A DNA stretch of 64,000 nucleotides from CAIUGU01 sp965279735 (GTDB lineage: Bacteria; Pseudomonadota; Gammaproteobacteria; Steroidobacterales; Steroidobacteraceae), in contig OZ257260.1 in assembly GCA_965279735.1 (NCBI GenBank), forward strand, positions 2,852,001-2,916,000, in the 5' to 3' direction. A model generated the notes under the pieces. That model was not told where the DNA came from, made no database searches, and was given only the letters and a program-made list of their open reading frames with translations. The position numbers and the translations under genes were made by a program. Positions 19,474 to 27,694 of the stretch are shown in pieces (position 1 is the first letter of the stretch; each line of letters opens with the position of its first letter).

Positions 19474-19548
19474 TCAGCGCTGCAGATTCATGTACATGCC
19501 GAGAACCACGCTACCCAGGAACACGATGCCTACGATTGTCATGAACAT
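19474..19548 (-). CDS. 24-residue single-helix membrane microprotein
   Basis: A very short gene: MFMTIVGIVFLGSVVLGMYM and then NLQR, stop at 19476-19474. The ATG at 19548 is preceded by GAGGAGG with a five-base spacer, one of the strongest ribosome sites in the window. The peptide is almost entirely one hydrophobic helix ending in a polar Arg, as in small membrane regulators. A possible -10 (TATATT, 19601-19596) lies about 48 bases upstream in an unusually AT-rich leader. It precedes the DUF2721 gene by 89 bases and may act with it. No known family is recognised. Confidence 0.6.
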   Translation of the reverse strand: MFMTIVGIVFLGSVVLGMYMNLQR

Positions 19549-19720
19549 ACCAACCTCCTCGTCAAAAGATGCTGCGATGCAACATCTTGCGAAGCAATAT
19601 ATCACGCGAGGTGGCTGTTCAGAAATCTAATTTCAAGTCATTGGTTTCAATAAAGATATCGAATTTTCGTTGCTGCCCGGACGCTCTTTTGCGTCGCAAT
19701 CATTTAAATGACTGGAAGGC

Positions 19721-21097
19721 TCAAACCTTCAAAAGCTGGGTATTCCTCCATTTCCCGGTTCGATAGTAAGTGGCCGCAAGCACCAGCATCGCGATCGTCC
19801 CCGCCGGAAAACTCCACCAGATCGCGTCAACCTGGAGGGATTGGGTCAACAGCAACGCAAAGGGGAAACGGATCGCCCAGAGAGACACGGCGAGGATGAC
19901 CAGAGGCCCGATGACCGCACCTGTGGCTCGCGGTACCGCCAGCAGTACGAAGGTGACACCGAACACCACGAACGACCAAAGGGTCACGAGGTTGGCGTGT
20001 GCGGCAATGTCGATGGCGAGACCATCCGGCGGCAGGAACAGGCTGACCGCTGCACGATTGAACGCATACACCAGCAGCACTGGAATGCCGGTGAGCAGCA
20101 GATTGAACCCCATGCCCGCCCAGGCGATGCGCGGGACCCGATCCCAGCGGCCGGCGCCGACGTTCTGGGCCACCATCGCAGTCACCGCAGTTCCCACCGC
20201 AAACGCGGGCATCTGGATGTAGGTCCAGAGCTGCATGATGGCGCCGAAAGCTGCAGATGTATGGGACCCGTACCGGTTGACGAGCGTGAACATGCCGATC
20301 ATGGAGGAGGACACCACGATCATCTGCAGGCCCATGGGAATCCCGCGGGAGACCAGCATCTTCAGGATCACCGGATCAGGCTTGAGATAGTGCTTTTCCT
20401 CGCGGTGTATGCAGAGCACATGCCGGGTCCGGTACAGGTGCGCGATCAGCATGAGCAACGTTGAGGTCTGCGCAACGAGCGTGGCGGTTGCAGACCCGGC
20501 GATCCCCATCGCGGGCACCGGCCCCCAGCCAAAGATAAACAGCGGGTTCAGGACGATATCCAGTCCCACCGAACAGAGCATGAAGATGAAGGGTGTCCTG
20601 GCATCGCCCGCGCCCCGCAGCGCCATCATCACGTACTGGTAGATGAACATCGCCGGCGTGGCGATGAAGATGATGCGCAGATAGCTGATCGCAAACGGCA
20701 GCGCATCCGCCGGTGTCTGCATAGCCGCCAGCAGGTGCGGTGCGAACACGAAACCGAACAGGGCCACGACCACGGAGATCAGCGCGAAAAAAGCGGCACT
20801 GGTCCCGACGACACGCTTCGCCTGCTCGACGTTCTGCGCACCGATGCTCTGCCCGATGAGAATGCCGGTCGCCATGGCGACGCCGAAGACCACGCCCAGC
20901 AGGAAGAACAGCACGATGTTGGCGTTGGCGCTCGCAGTCAGTGCCGCCTCACCCAGGTACTTACCGATCCAGATGGCGTTGACCGACGCATTCAGGGACT
21001 GCAGCACGTTGCTGGCAAGCGTCGGCAGGGCAAACAGGAGCAGCGTGCGGCCGATGGGGCCTTGCACGAGATTGGGTCGCGCGGGGCGGGCACTCAT
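19721..21097 (-). CDS. MATE family multidrug/cation antiporter
   Basis: A 458-residue inner-membrane exporter that uses Na+ or H+ gradients to expel organic cations. Two related six-helix halves are visible: the first opens GPIGRTLLLFALPTLASNVLQSL, with GILIGQSIGAQN; the second opens ISRGIPMGLQM-like (SRGIPMGLQMIVVSSSMIG), with VAQNVGAGRWDR. Both repeats carry the characteristic QxxGA(Q/G) motif. Length is standard. It is downstream of rho but beyond rho's terminator. Substrate cannot be told from sequence. Confidence 0.93.
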   Translation of the reverse strand: MSARPARPNLVQGPIGRTLLLFALPTLASNVLQSLNASVNAIWIGKYLGEAALTASANANIVLFFLLGVVFGVAMATGILIGQSIGAQNVEQAKRVVGTSAAFFALISVVVALFGFVFAPHLLAAMQTPADALPFAISYLRIIFIATPAMFIYQYVMMALRGAGDARTPFIFMLCSVGLDIVLNPLFIFGWGPVPAMGIAGSATATLVAQTSTLLMLIAHLYRTRHVLCIHREEKHYLKPDPVILKMLVSRGIPMGLQMIVVSSSMIGMFTLVNRYGSHTSAAFGAIMQLWTYIQMPAFAVGTAVTAMVAQNVGAGRWDRVPRIAWAGMGFNLLLTGIPVLLVYAFNRAAVSLFLPPDGLAIDIAAHANLVTLWSFVVFGVTFVLLAVPRATGAVIGPLVILAVSLWAIRFPFALLLTQSLQVDAIWWSFPAGTIAMLVLAATYYRTGKWRNTQLLKV

Positions 21098-21130
21098 GGG
21101 TGTCGGGGGGGGTGTCGGGTGGTGTTCAGC

Positions 21131-21158
21131 AAAGAAAAGGGGCGCGATGAGCGCCCCT
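21131..21158 (-). terminator. Intrinsic terminator between rho and the MATE gene
   Basis: An 8-bp perfect stem (AGGGGCGC at 21138-21145, GCGCCCCT at 21151-21158, five-base loop) is followed on the minus strand by TTTTCTTT. It lies 223 bases beyond the rho stop and just before the MATE start. Confidence 0.85.
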
Positions 21159-21380
21159 GACGATTGTTGTTGTCTTCAAAGCTATCCTCTGCGGCGGCTC
21201 CCGCACCGGGTGTTCAAGGCATGTACGTCGCCAGCGTGTCCTTGGAGGACCGTTGCAACGCCAGCCAGCACCCGTGCTGCCTGCTCTCTAATTCCCCCCG
21301 TGCGCCCCCATGAACCTGTTTCCGAAAGCCAGACACTGTCTACTCTCTGGCCGCGCAGCCTGCAAGCCCCTTGGGCTCGA

Positions 21381-22865
21381 TCAGCGCTTCATCGCGTCGA
21401 AGAAATCGCCGTTCGTCTTGGTGTCCTTCATCTTGTCCAGCAGGAACTCGATGGCCGCAAGCTCGTCCATCGGATGGAGGAGTTTCCGCAGGATCCAGAT
21501 CTTCTGCAGCTCGTCCTGGCTCGTGATCAGCTCCTCGCGGCGGGTGCCGGAGCGGTTGATGTTCACGGCCGGGAAAATGCGCTTCTCCGCCACACGGCGA
21601 TCCAGATGGATTTCCGAGTTGCCGGTGCCCTTGAACTCTTCGTAAATCACGTCGTCCATGCGCGAGCCGGTATCGATGAGGGCTGTCGCCAGAATGGTGA
21701 GCGAGCCGCCTTCCTCGATGTTGCGCGCAGCGCCGAAGAAGCGCTTGGGGCGCTGGAGCGCGTTGGCATCGACACCACCGGTGAGCACCTTGCCGGAGCT
21801 CGGGATCACGGTGTTGTAGGCACGCGCGAGTCGAGTGATGGAATCGAGCAGGATCACGACGTCACGCTTGTGTTCGACGAGGCGCTTGGCCTTCTCGATG
21901 ACCATCTCCGCAACCTGCACATGGCGGCTGGCCGGCTCGTCGAAGGTCGACGACACGACTTCGCCCCGGACGGTGCGGGTCATTTCCGTCACTTCTTCCG
22001 GCCGCTCGTCGATGAGCAGCACGATGAGATAGCACTCGGGGTGGTTGAACGCGATCGAACTCGCGATGTTCTGCAGCAGCATCGTCTTGCCGGCCTTGGG
22101 CGGCGAGATGATGAGGCCGCGCTGGCCCTTGCCGATCGGCGAAACAAGGTCGATGACGCGCGCCGTGAGATCTTCCGTCGAGCCCGTGCCGCGCTCGAGC
22201 TTGAGGCGCTTGGTCGGATGAAGCGGGGTCAGGTTCTCGAACAGCACCTTGTGCTTGGCGCTTTCGGGAGAATCGAAATTGATCTCGCCGACCTTGAGCA
22301 GCGCGAAGTAGCGTTCGCCATCCTTGGGCGGCCGGATCAGGCCTGAAAGGGAATCGCCGGTGCGCAGGTTGAAGCGGCGGATCTGGCTGGGGCTGACATA
22401 AATGTCATCGGGACCGGCCAGGTACGAGCTGTCTGCCGAACGCAGGAAACCGAAGCCGTCCTGCAGGATCTCGAGCACGCCGTCGCCGTAGATATCCTCG
22501 CCACTGCGGGCATGCGCCTTCAGGATGGAGAAGATGATGTCCTGTTTGCGCGAGCGGGCCATGCTTTCGAGGCCCATGCGCTGCGCGATGTCGACCAGTT
22601 CGGGGACCGGCTTGAGCTTCAGCTGCGTCAGGTTCATCGCCTGGCGCGAAGCAGCGAGCTCCGCAGCCGAAATCACCTGGACGTCATCGCTGTCGATCAT
22701 GTCATCGATCGGCAAGCCTTCTTCACGGCGATTGCCACCGCGGTTGCCGTCGGCGTTGCCGCGGTTCTGGCGGCCACCGCCACCTCCTCCACCGCCGCCA
22801 CCCTTGTTGCCGCCACCGCCGCCGCCCTGGCGATTACGGGCCTGATTGCCTAGAAAGCCTCTCAC
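21381..22865 (-). CDS. rho: Transcription termination factor Rho with Gly-rich N-terminal extension
   Basis: Hexameric RNA-dependent ATPase that ends transcripts. From about residue 77 (MNLTQLKLKPVPELVDIA) onward it follows standard Rho: the helix bundle, the RNA-binding cold-shock fold (DGFGFLRSADSSYLAGPDDIY), Walker A PPKAGKTMLLQ, Walker B VVILLDSITRLARAYN and the R-loop. Ahead of this is a ~76-residue extension, first a Gly/Asn/Arg stretch with two long glycine runs, then an acidic segment. The GTG start at 22865 overlaps the trxA stop (GTGA). Start at Met77 is possible but no strong ribosome site marks it. 494 residues versus 419 in E. coli. Confidence 0.96.
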   Translation of the reverse strand: MRGFLGNQARNRQGGGGGGNKGGGGGGGGGGRQNRGNADGNRGGNRREEGLPIDDMIDSDDVQVISAAELAASRQAMNLTQLKLKPVPELVDIAQRMGLESMARSRKQDIIFSILKAHARSGEDIYGDGVLEILQDGFGFLRSADSSYLAGPDDIYVSPSQIRRFNLRTGDSLSGLIRPPKDGERYFALLKVGEINFDSPESAKHKVLFENLTPLHPTKRLKLERGTGSTEDLTARVIDLVSPIGKGQRGLIISPPKAGKTMLLQNIASSIAFNHPECYLIVLLIDERPEEVTEMTRTVRGEVVSSTFDEPASRHVQVAEMVIEKAKRLVEHKRDVVILLDSITRLARAYNTVIPSSGKVLTGGVDANALQRPKRFFGAARNIEEGGSLTILATALIDTGSRMDDVIYEEFKGTGNSEIHLDRRVAEKRIFPAVNINRSGTRREELITSQDELQKIWILRKLLHPMDELAAIEFLLDKMKDTKTNGDFFDAMKR

Positions 22866-23191
22866 AGTTTGGTATCCAGAAATGCAGCCAGATCCGATTT
22901 GCGCAGGGCGCCCACCTTCTGACCTTCGACCTGCCCGTTCTTGAACAGAATGAGCGTGGGAATGCCGCGGACGTTGAAGCGTTGCGGCGTCTTGGGGTTC
23001 TCGTCGATGTTGATCTTTGCGATGGTGACCTTGTCCTTGTACTCGGTCGCGATCTCATCGAGCATCGGCGCGATCATCTTGCAGGGTCCGCACCATTCCG
23101 CCCAGAAATCCACCAGTACGGGGTTGCGGGCCTTCAGAACGTTGTCTTCAAAACTCGTGTCCGTGACGTGCACGATATGCTCACTGCTCAC
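22862..23191 (-). CDS. trxA: Thioredoxin 1
   Basis: A 109-residue cytoplasmic dithiol reductase. It has the complete fold with active site FWAEWCGPCKMIAP, the strand KINIDENPKTPQ, and the cis-proline RGIPTLILF. The start is GTG at 23191 with GGAGG nine bases upstream. It overlaps rho by four bases (GTGA), a tighter version of the trxA-rho neighbourhood of E. coli. It also supplies electrons to DsbD. Confidence 0.97.
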   Translation of the reverse strand: MSSEHIVHVTDTSFEDNVLKARNPVLVDFWAEWCGPCKMIAPMLDEIATEYKDKVTIAKINIDENPKTPQRFNVRGIPTLILFKNGQVEGQKVGALRKSDLAAFLDTKL

Positions 23192-23725
23192 CAGGAAGGT
23201 CCTCCAGCGATTGCTTGCCTTGACGTATCCAAGGGATGGATGTCGGATATATGGCGTTGATGGGGAAAAACAGGGAAATTTAAGGGGATTTACCGAGTTA
23301 GGTGACCCGATGGAGCGACTGTGAAGACGCGACGAGTGACTTAAGGGGGTGAGTGACTATGGGTGCCCGGTCAGGCACAATGCTGAGCTGTTGGCTGCTT
23401 ACCTGAGCGCTGCGCTCGTACTTCCGGATCGTGATCTTCGAGAAGCTGGGCGTATGCACCCTGCAAGGGTGGCTGACATGAAGCTAGGCTGCTGTCGTTG
23501 AATAATCGAAGTGATGGTGCCGGATGATCGGTCGGCGGGTGCGGATGAGTCCGCTCTGTTGGGCTGTATTTAAGCTGGCCCGTCTGCAATTTGCAAGCCT
23601 CGACTTCGGAACCTTGTCCAAACTTCACACTTCGCCGGTCCCAAGGTCGCAGAAACCTGAAAGGCCTTCGCAGAACCACCCAACGGAAACCCCGTCCGCA
23701 ATGAAGCATACCCCGGCGGCCAGCA
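23192..23725. other. 534-base non-coding interval between trxA and rhlB
   Basis: This divergent spacer must hold the trxA-rho and rhlB promoters. I see no convincing gene in it. On the minus strand an AT-rich segment (CATATAT, around 23248-23255) could be a trxA -10. On plus, CTGTATTTAAG near 23567 could be an rhlB -10. The octamer GAGTGACT occurs twice (around 23334 and 23351). A ten-codon reading frame (MKHTPAASNG, start 23701) ends across the rhlB start and might couple translation, since rhlB has no clear ribosome site. All of this is tentative. Confidence 0.4.
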
Positions 23726-25237
23726 ATGGCTGAATCTCACCTCACCGAACTTTCCTTCTCGAGCCTGCATTTGCCCGAATCCCTGCAGAAGGGACTCGCG
23801 GATGCCAACTTCGAACGTTGCACTCCTATCCAGGCGCAGACGCTGCCGCGAGCCCTCGCAGGCATGGACGTCGCAGGACAGGCGCAGACGGGCACGGGAA
23901 AAACCGCCGCCTTCCTGGTGGCCCTCCTCAACCGCCTGCTCAAGGAACCGGTACCGCCAGGTCGCCAGACCAATGCACCCCGCGCCCTGATCCTTGCACC
24001 TACGCGCGAGCTCGCGGTGCAGATCCACAGTGACGCCGAAGTGCTGGCGTCGCATACGGGACTGACGCTCGGCCTCGCTTACGGCGGAGTGGACTACGAC
24101 AAACAGCGCCGGCATCTGGAAGCGGGGGTCGACGTACTCATCGGAACGCCCGGCCGCATCATCGATTTCTTCAAGCAGCATGTATTCGATCTGCGCTCGG
24201 TGCAGGCCGTCGTGCTGGATGAGGCCGACCGCATGTTTGACCTCGGCTTCATTGCCGATATCCGCTTCATCCTCCGGCGCCTGCCAGCCCCTGAGCAGCG
24301 CCTGAACATGCTGTTTTCCGCGACCCTCTCGCAGCGGGTGCTGGAACTCGCGTACGAGCACATGAACGATCCGCAGCTCGTGCGCATCGAGCCTGACAAG
24401 ATGACGGTCGACCGCGTGACCCAGGTCATCTACTACCCGTCCATGGACGAAAAGCCGCGCCTGCTCGTCGGCTTGCTCAAGCACATGGATCCGACGCGCA
24501 CCATGATCTTCGTCAATACGAAACGGTGTGCCGAGGATCTCGAACGCACGCTCCGCGGAAACGGCATCAATGCCGAGGCCATTTCTGGCGATGTCCCGCA
24601 ACGCAAACGTCTGCGCATGCTGCGCGATTTCCACGATGGCACGCTCGCGGTCCTCATCGGAACCGACGTGGCTTCGCGGGGCCTGCATGTTCCTGCGGTC
24701 AGCCATGTCTTCAACTATGACCTCCCCCAGGATCCGGAAGACTACGTGCATCGCATCGGTCGTACAGCACGAGCGGGTGCGGAAGGCGACGCCATCAGTT
24801 TCGGTTGCGAGGAATACGCGATCTCCATTCCGGATATCGAGGCGTACATCGGCCGCAAACTTCCCGTCGCACCCATTCCCCAGGAAATGCTCGCGGAACT
24901 CGGGCCTTCGGAATCGCGCGCCAAGCAGCGTTTCCGCGTTCACGGTGAAGAACCGGGCGACGTTCCCAACCAGGACAGGGGCGAAGAAAAGCATCACGGG
25001 CGCGGCAATCGTCGCGGACCCGGAAGACCGGGCGGCCCGCGGCGTGAGTCCAGTCCGGCGCCAGCTCCTGCCAAAGCGGCTCCGGCGCCAGCACCACAGG
25101 AATCCGCTGCTCCAGCCACTGCCGAAGGGGATGCTCCGAAGAAGCGTCGTCGCCGTCGGCGGCGCGGTCAGGGCGGGGGTGGTGCACAAACCGCCGACAA
25201 CTCGAGCAGTCCTGCAGATCCTTCGGGATCGAACTGA
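23726..25237 (+). CDS. rhlB: ATP-dependent RNA helicase RhlB
   Basis: A DEAD-box helicase that in enterics unwinds RNA for the degradosome. The 503-residue product shows the Q motif FERCTPIQAQTLP, motif I AQTGTGKT, Ia PTRELAVQ, II VLDEADRM, III SAT, and HRIGRTARAG. The start MAESHLTELSF aligns with RhlB rather than RhlE. After ~420 the tail is Pro/Ala-rich and ends in a strongly basic KKRRRRRRRGQGGG segment suited to RNA binding. It is convergent with yrfG, stops one base apart. Confidence 0.93.
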   Translation: MAESHLTELSFSSLHLPESLQKGLADANFERCTPIQAQTLPRALAGMDVAGQAQTGTGKTAAFLVALLNRLLKEPVPPGRQTNAPRALILAPTRELAVQIHSDAEVLASHTGLTLGLAYGGVDYDKQRRHLEAGVDVLIGTPGRIIDFFKQHVFDLRSVQAVVLDEADRMFDLGFIADIRFILRRLPAPEQRLNMLFSATLSQRVLELAYEHMNDPQLVRIEPDKMTVDRVTQVIYYPSMDEKPRLLVGLLKHMDPTRTMIFVNTKRCAEDLERTLRGNGINAEAISGDVPQRKRLRMLRDFHDGTLAVLIGTDVASRGLHVPAVSHVFNYDLPQDPEDYVHRIGRTARAGAEGDAISFGCEEYAISIPDIEAYIGRKLPVAPIPQEMLAELGPSESRAKQRFRVHGEEPGDVPNQDRGEEKHHGRGNRRGPGRPGGPRRESSPAPAPAKAAPAPAPQESAAPATAEGDAPKKRRRRRRRGQGGGGAQTADNSSSPADPSGSN

Positions 25238-25238
25238 T

Positions 25239-25982
25239 TTATCGGGCTGGTTGATCCAGCCCTTTTTCCGGAATCGCTCCGTCGTCGAGCAGATCGCAGA
25301 CGGAGTGCACCGCCGGAAATTCCTCGACGATGTGCGGCGGCTGGGTGGTATCAGGCCGCGTCACCGCGAAAACCTGTGCAATCCCATGCGCGCGAGCAGC
25401 ACGCAGGACCGGCAAGCTGTCATCGAGAAACAGCGAACTGCGTGACTCATGGACTCCGCGCGCATCGAGCTCATGCCAGAACTGCGGATGCTCTTTCGGA
25501 AAACCGTAGCTGTGCGAGCTGATGAGCAGGTCGAAACAGTCGCCAAGCCCCGTGTGGGCCGCCTTGATGCGCAGGGCGTCATGATGAGCGTTGGTCACGA
25601 GCAGCAAGCGCCTGCCACTCGCCCTGATCGCTGCCAGGAACTGCGTTGCACCCGGTAGATAGCGGATGTGTTCGCGCGCTTCGTGCTTCAGCGTTGCGAC
25701 GTCGAACCCCACCTCGCGGCTCCAGAAATCGGTGCAATACCACTCGAGTGTTCCTTGCCTGGCCGCGAACCGGGGGACCAGATCCTGGCGCGCGGCCTCG
25801 AGCGACAATCCATTCAGCTCGGCAAAACGGCGGGGCACGAGTTCGCGCCAGAAATGGTTGTCGAAGCTGAGATCGAGCAACGTGCCGTCCATGTCGAGGA
25901 GCACAGTGTCGATGCGCAGCCAGTCGGGTCGCGGTCCGTCAGCCCTGGAAGGCGCGGCAGATGTCGCAGAAAACTGACTCAA
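25239..25982 (-). CDS. yrfG: HAD-type GMP/IMP 5'-nucleotidase YrfG
   Basis: A 247-residue HAD phosphatase. Motifs are DTVLLDMDGTLLDLSFDNHFW (nucleophile Asp in DMDGT), LLLVTNAHHDAL (motif II), FPKEHPQFW (motif III Lys) and SLFLDDSLPVL (motif IV). The LDMDGTLLDLxFDNxFW start and NWYC-like TLEWYCTDFWS are diagnostic for YrfG, which in E. coli dephosphorylates GMP and IMP. The start appears to be TTG at 25982. It is divergent from cysQ across 133 bases. Confidence 0.9.
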   Translation of the reverse strand: MSQFSATSAAPSRADGPRPDWLRIDTVLLDMDGTLLDLSFDNHFWRELVPRRFAELNGLSLEAARQDLVPRFAARQGTLEWYCTDFWSREVGFDVATLKHEAREHIRYLPGATQFLAAIRASGRRLLLVTNAHHDALRIKAAHTGLGDCFDLLISSHSYGFPKEHPQFWHELDARGVHESRSSLFLDDSLPVLRAARAHGIAQVFAVTRPDTTQPPHIVEEFPAVHSVCDLLDDGAIPEKGLDQPAR

Positions 25983-26054
25983 GGTTGGCTCGCTCCCGTT
26001 GCCCGCAGAATGAAATCATTTAAGGGGCCCGTCTGATCGATGACCCGCCGCGCG

Positions 26055-26070
26055 GGCCGGTATGATACCC
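26055..26070 (+). promoter_or_regulatory. Possible -10 region of the cysQ promoter
   Basis: CCGGTATGATACCC holds TATGAT at 26061-26066, a good sigma-70 -10, 50 bases before the cysQ start. No clear -35 hexamer is visible at the right distance, so this is a weak call. Confidence 0.35.
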
Positions 26071-26115
26071 GCGCACCCCCGCTTGCCAGTATCCCGAACC
26101 GGAGTCTGAACGTCC

Positions 26116-26925
26116 TTGCCTGCCACTGCTGACACCGACTTGACCGAACTGCTCGATGCGGCCTTCGCCCTTGGCCAGGACGCTGCCCAGGCAATCCTCA
26201 GGGTGTATGCCACCGAATTCACGGTCGAGCACAAGGCCGATACGTCGCCGCTGACGGAAGCTGATCGGGCCGCCCACGGGATCATCACTCGCGGTCTCGC
26301 GCGCCTGACTCCCGGCATCCCGGTGCTCTCGGAGGAATCCCCCGCCAGCCAGCATGAATTCGCGAGGCGCCGGCAGTGGCCTGACCTCTGGCTCGTGGAC
26401 CCCCTTGATGGCACACGCGAATTCGTGAATCGCAACGGCGAATTCACCATCAATATCGCACTGGTGCGCAATCACCTGCCGGTGCTGGGCCTCGTCATGG
26501 CGCCGGCTCTCGATCTTGCTTACGGTGGAACCAGGGGCGCGGGTGCCTGGCGACGACAGCGCGGTGCAACCCAGCCGATCGGGGTTCAGCGTCCTGCGCG
26601 TGCCCAGCCTGTCATAGCCGGCAGTCGCTCCCACCGGGGCGCTTCGCTGGACGCGATGCTCTCGCGACTCGGCACCCACACGTTGCTGTCGGTCGGCAGC
26701 GCGCTCAAGTTGTGCCTGGTTGCGGAGGGAACCGCCGACCTCTACCCACGACTGGGGGACACATTCGAGTGGGACACTGCCGCAGGTCAGGCAGTGCTCG
26801 AAGCTGCGGGGGGTGCAGTCGTCGATCTCGAGGGCCGGCCGCTGCGCTACAACGAACGCGAGAGCCTGCGGAATCCGCATTTCCTTGCCTGCGGCGATAG
26901 CGCGCGGGAGTGGTGGAAGGTCTGA
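26116..26925 (+). CDS. cysQ: 3'(2'),5'-bisphosphate nucleotidase CysQ
   Basis: A Mg-dependent phosphatase of the inositol monophosphatase superfamily that clears PAP formed in sulfate assimilation. In the 269-residue product the metal sites are visible: LSEESP, LVDPLDGTREFVNRNGEFT (the CysQ signature), and DTFEWDTAAGQAVLEAAGG. The start is TTG at 26116 with GGAG 12 bases before; no better start is available. Its stop overlaps the DUF3301 ATG (TGATG). Confidence 0.93.
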   Translation: MPATADTDLTELLDAAFALGQDAAQAILRVYATEFTVEHKADTSPLTEADRAAHGIITRGLARLTPGIPVLSEESPASQHEFARRRQWPDLWLVDPLDGTREFVNRNGEFTINIALVRNHLPVLGLVMAPALDLAYGGTRGAGAWRRQRGATQPIGVQRPARAQPVIAGSRSHRGASLDAMLSRLGTHTLLSVGSALKLCLVAEGTADLYPRLGDTFEWDTAAGQAVLEAAGGAVVDLEGRPLRYNERESLRNPHFLACGDSAREWWKV

Positions 26926-27383
26926 TGTACTTGAGCTGGGGCATGCTCTTCTGTCTGCTGCTCGGAGCCGGGGTTGCCTGGTTTTGGCATGACAGTCTGG
27001 GCGTACGCGAACGGGCCAATCAGGCCGCAATGGAAGCGTGCCAGGAACTGCAGCTGCAATTCCTGGATGGCACTGTCGCTTTCGCGAGGCTCTGGCCGGC
27101 GCGTGGTGTCGGCGGTCGTCTCACGCTGCGCCGCACGTATGTGTTCGACTACACCGCGGACAGCATTGCCCGGCGGCAGGGTTTTGTCGTGCTGCTGGGA
27201 ACGCGGGTCGAGAGCGTGGGATTTGCGAGCGATGCGCCGGGACGCCCGCCCCCCTCCCTGCAGCCGGAGCCCCGGAAAGAGGCTGCGCCCTCGTGGGGCA
27301 ATGTCTACGACCTCAACTCCTGGCGCAACGATCCGCGGCGGCTCAAGAGTTCGCGGCAAGACAGCAATGACGGCGACGCCTGA
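26925..27383 (+). CDS. DUF3301 family membrane-anchored protein
   Basis: A 152-residue protein with an N-terminal anchor (YLSWGMLFCLLLGAGVAWFWHDSL) followed by a cytoplasmic domain: RERANQAAMEACQELQLQFLDGTVAF, LRRTYVFDYTADSIARRQGFVVLLG. This is the DUF3301 pattern (function unknown), common beside cysQ or nudE in gammaproteobacteria. The ATG at 26925 overlaps the cysQ stop and has GGAAGG upstream, so the genes are coupled. The C-terminal 40 residues are Pro-rich and look disordered. Confidence 0.85.
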   Translation: MYLSWGMLFCLLLGAGVAWFWHDSLGVRERANQAAMEACQELQLQFLDGTVAFARLWPARGVGGRLTLRRTYVFDYTADSIARRQGFVVLLGTRVESVGFASDAPGRPPPSLQPEPRKEAAPSWGNVYDLNSWRNDPRRLKSSRQDSNDGDA

Positions 27384-27446
27384 ATGCCTTTCCCGCAGTC
27401 TGGCTGATTGGAATCGCGCCGTCCGTTGGCTAAAGTACTGGATGCA

Positions 27447-27671
27447 ATGAGCGATCTCGAAAACAACGTCGAAACAGCCACTTTCCGGCGCCTCGAAAGG
27501 CTCCGGAACCTGCGCATCGAGCATCGCGACCTGGATGACGTGATCCACCGCGTACAGCTCGACCTGTATACCGACGAGATCCAGCTACGGCGGCTCAAGA
27601 AACGCAAGCTGCTCCTGAAGGACCAGATCGAACGCCTTGAAAGCGAACTCATCCCCGATCTGAACGCCTGA
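27447..27671 (+). CDS. YdcH/DUF465 family small coiled-coil protein
   Basis: A 74-residue highly charged helical protein (FRRLERLRNLRIEHRDLDDVI ... RRLKKRKLLLKDQIERLESEL). The closing LKKRKLxLKDxIxxL motif is characteristic of the YdcH/DUF465 family; function is unknown. The ATG at 27447 gives the expected length. No strong ribosome site is visible, which may mean low expression or coupling to the upstream gene 63 bases away. Confidence 0.82.
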   Translation: MSDLENNVETATFRRLERLRNLRIEHRDLDDVIHRVQLDLYTDEIQLRRLKKRKLLLKDQIERLESELIPDLNA

Positions 27672-27694
27672 TCCGCGGTACCCCCAAGCCATCA

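Noticed and set aside
20844..22346. A 500-codon open frame on plus across rho and the MATE gene
   Set aside because: Antisense shadow; no ribosome site and no recognised domain.
22741..22855. Repeated CCGCCACC units
   Set aside because: These encode the Gly-rich part of Rho; not a CRISPR or satellite array.
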